A DNA stretch of 64,000 bases, from contig JNEU01000726.1 of assembly GCA_000697475.1 (NCBI GenBank), positions 80,273 through 144,272 of the forward strand, in the 5' to 3' direction. How positions within the stretch are numbered: position 1 is the stretch's first letter; each line of letters begins with the position of its first letter. The notes under the pieces are model-generated. The model saw nothing but the letters and a program-made list of their open reading frames with translations. It did no database searches and had not been told where the DNA came from. Below are positions 61,991-64,000 of the stretch, in pieces. Both the position numbers and the translations under genes were made by a program. Origin of the DNA: Lichtheimia corymbifera B2541. Its lineage: Eukaryota > Mucoromycota > Mucoromycetes > Mucorales > Lichtheimiaceae.

Positions 61991-62605
61991 CGCCTCACTT
62001 GTACTAGAACCAAAGGTGCAGAAAGGTGCCGATTGTACAATTAAGCAGAGAGGGCGGGGCTTTGAGATTCAATCTTATTGGTGGAGATTGCATAATGGTT
62101 CCTGCCCCTATGGTAAGATTCGCGTGTGATAGACCGTATGGAACCATGGTGTGGTTAACAAGCCAAATAATTGGTGCATCCGAGAGTATACGTGTGAAAG
62201 AATGGCAGGGCGATGGATCGCTTGCCTCCAGAGATCATACCCATATAAACTCATACATACAAAATAGCACATGCTGGAAGTCATCATACGTAAGCATATG
62301 GATACACTCGTGTCATATTGTATCATAGCCCACTCTTTCCTAAACACAATCACTTAAGCTTACAATAGATCAATTTTCTGTAACAATCATTATTGTTGGT
62401 TACCATTACTAGAGGTTTATTATCTTAAAAAATACAAGAGTCGTCTATTTAAACCTGTGTACAATACTACTTACTATTGTCTATCAGCATATCAACAAGA
62501 AAGCTTTAATGAATGTAATGTGATAAAAACAACAAAAGCGTCTCGATACAATGAAGTAGACTATCTTTCTATCCTGCCTTTCATTCCAGAAACTAGCCAA
62601 ATGGA

Positions 62606-63010
62606 TCACATGGAATCGGAGGGTATCATTATCGTTGCGCCATTGAATCCTTGGTTGCTACCGTCGTAAACGTCTTCTTACAGGATTGCATGCTTGCTGC
62701 TGTGCATGTCTTGGCTCCAACACCCAATATCATCCATGGCGGCAAACTGACTTTGGTCAAATATACAAACCGTCTCATCCATGCCATCCAATCCATCGTC
62801 ATCCTCAGCCGCGTCCAAGCAACATGATCCATCCTTCATCCTTCCTGCTGATGACGTACAAAGTAATCCACCACTGTGCTTGATTGCATCTATCCATCCA
62901 TCCATCCATAGCCAATGCAAGTCCAATCGTTGATACAAAGAACTCATGCGATCGCCTTCTGACATGCTTTCTTTTCCACCCGACAGTTGGTCAATCACTT
63001 GCTTGTTCAC
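62606..63010 (-). pseudogene. Right-arm copy of the small ORF, interrupted by a nonsense change
   Basis: Mirror of 60025-60429. It reads the same to SSKHAIL and then hits TAA where the left arm has GAA (a single G-to-T difference), truncating the frame from 134 to 110 codons. Confidence 0.6.
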
Positions 63011-64000
63011 TTTCTATCGCAGCTCAATCAGGTGAAGAATGCTTGTATTGCGCAGTGGTAGTAGTTGATGGTTGATATGGCGACATCCATGAAGTCCGTG
63101 TGTATGAAAGCCAAGTTGATACACGTAAATAAAGCAGCTTCGATACAATGGCTATCTGCTGTTCACATAAAAGAGGCTGCATGTAAAGAACGCTGTTTGA
63201 GATAATGGTGTAAAGGGCACGCTAAAAGTAACTGCTGGAATGAACGCTGTTACGATTGGTTGTGGCAGATGAGAGAAGCAAGAAGGTGTGTAGTATCAAG
63301 GAACGCGGGTGTTGTAAGAGTGATAAAAAAGCTGCGAACACGGCATGGAGTGTGCCATTCAGTCAAAGACAGTAGGATCAAGGCAGTTGTAGGATGGACA
63401 TGATGGGTTGAAGCAGAGCAATCATTCGCAGGTGGCAGTTGTACTTGAATGGGGCAACAGTTGAGAATGGTTGGAAGAGGCAAAAACCTGAGAGTGAAAG
63501 AGCTGGAAATGAAGTTGGGGACGCTGTCAGACAGATCCATGCACACTATATATTAATCCATAACATTGAGGTTGCTCACCTTGACCTCAAACTTGGTCAG
63601 AATATGCTCTCGGGTATGCTGATCAACTTTGTCTTAATAAAGAACCCACACTTCATTTAAAAATTTTAAATGGGAGGGTGTAATGTGGGGTTTACTATGA
63701 TGGGCAGAAATTCGGCACCCGCCCGGATTCATTGAAATGCCATTTAGTATGCATTATATTGGGATTGCCCACTTTGAACTTGAAACTTGGTAAGCGGATT
63801 CGCTGAGTCATGCTGATCAACTCCATTCATTTAAAAATCGCATACTTCATTGTGATATTTTATGAATCGGGCGGTCCAAATATAGAGGAGACGGTGGACC
63901 GACGGAACGCAAGTAGGCTGCATAGTGCACACCCCCGCCGTTGTCCACCTCCATCGTGAAACTTGTTCAGGGCGCTGGGCATCGACATGCTGATCAACTC

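Larger units (their letters stand above)
61549..64000 (-). repeat. Right arm of the large palindrome (runs off the window end)
   Basis: Reverse complement of 59035-61486. The last bases of the window pair with GAGTTGATCAGCATGTCGAT at 59035, so the arm continues beyond 64000. The non-repeated spacer between the arms is only about 60 bp (61487-61548). Confidence 0.95.

Overview
The window looks like nuclear DNA from an early-diverging filamentous fungus, most likely a Mucoromycota (Mucorales-type) genome. The evidence is dense short introns of roughly 50-130 nt with GTAAGT-like donors, a 928-residue fungal conventional kinesin, a fungal Zn2Cys6 regulator, and typical fungal HIS5, ARG8, DBP3, CEG1 and TAG1-like genes alongside genes missing from budding yeast (Grainyhead/CP2 factor, Rab32/38-like GTPase, GPATCH11, NudC). 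The phylum is an inference; no rRNA or mitochondrial marker is present. I recognise no tRNA, rRNA or CRISPR array.

From 1 to about 57.4 kb the window is ordinary, gene-dense chromosome. In order: a 3' fragment of an unidentified gene; SNW1/Prp45 (-); a mitochondrial phosphate carrier (-); HIS5 (+); a broken RecQ-like helicase relic (-); ARG8 (-); a BCS1-type AAA protein (-); a Zn2Cys6 factor (-); a Grainyhead/CP2 factor (-); DBP3 (+); the mRNA guanylyltransferase CEG1 (+); a monocarboxylate-transporter-like MFS carrier (-); a 2.6 kb gene-poor stretch with a MITE-like inverted repeat; GPATCH11 (+); a Rab32/38-like GTPase (-); a probable SLF2/Nse6-like (CANIN-type) protein (-); a probable perilipin-like protein (-); a YEATS/AF9-TAF14-type protein (+); cyclin C (-); kinesin-1 (+); NSF/Sec18 (+); a Yippee/Moh1 zinc protein (+); NudC (-); a TAG1-like DUF3712 vacuolar membrane protein (-); and an orphan gene (+). 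I assembled exon models for 20 spliced genes with 100 coding-region introns; all keep frame. Five of these introns use GC-AG borders with the same GCAAGT donor.

From about 58.4 kb to the window end the character changes completely. A very large near-perfect inverted repeat (palindrome) is centred near 61,517. Its left arm runs from at least 59,035, and its right arm runs off the window end. The arms carry a diverged about 175-bp module arranged in a higher-order about 530-bp tandem unit. At the centre are two self-complementary about 440-bp foldback units, and each arm carries a copy of a small ORF, one of them broken by a nonsense change. This repeat system is the least explained part of the window.

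Functionally, the housekeeping genes cover splicing, capping and transcription (SNW1, CEG1, cyclin C, YEATS, GPATCH11), amino acid synthesis (HIS5 and ARG8, both with upstream TGAGTCA sites suggesting shared general amino acid control), mitochondrial function (phosphate carrier, BCS1), vesicle and organelle traffic (kinesin, NSF, Rab32-like, NudC) and lipid or vacuole biology (perilipin-like, TAG1-like).
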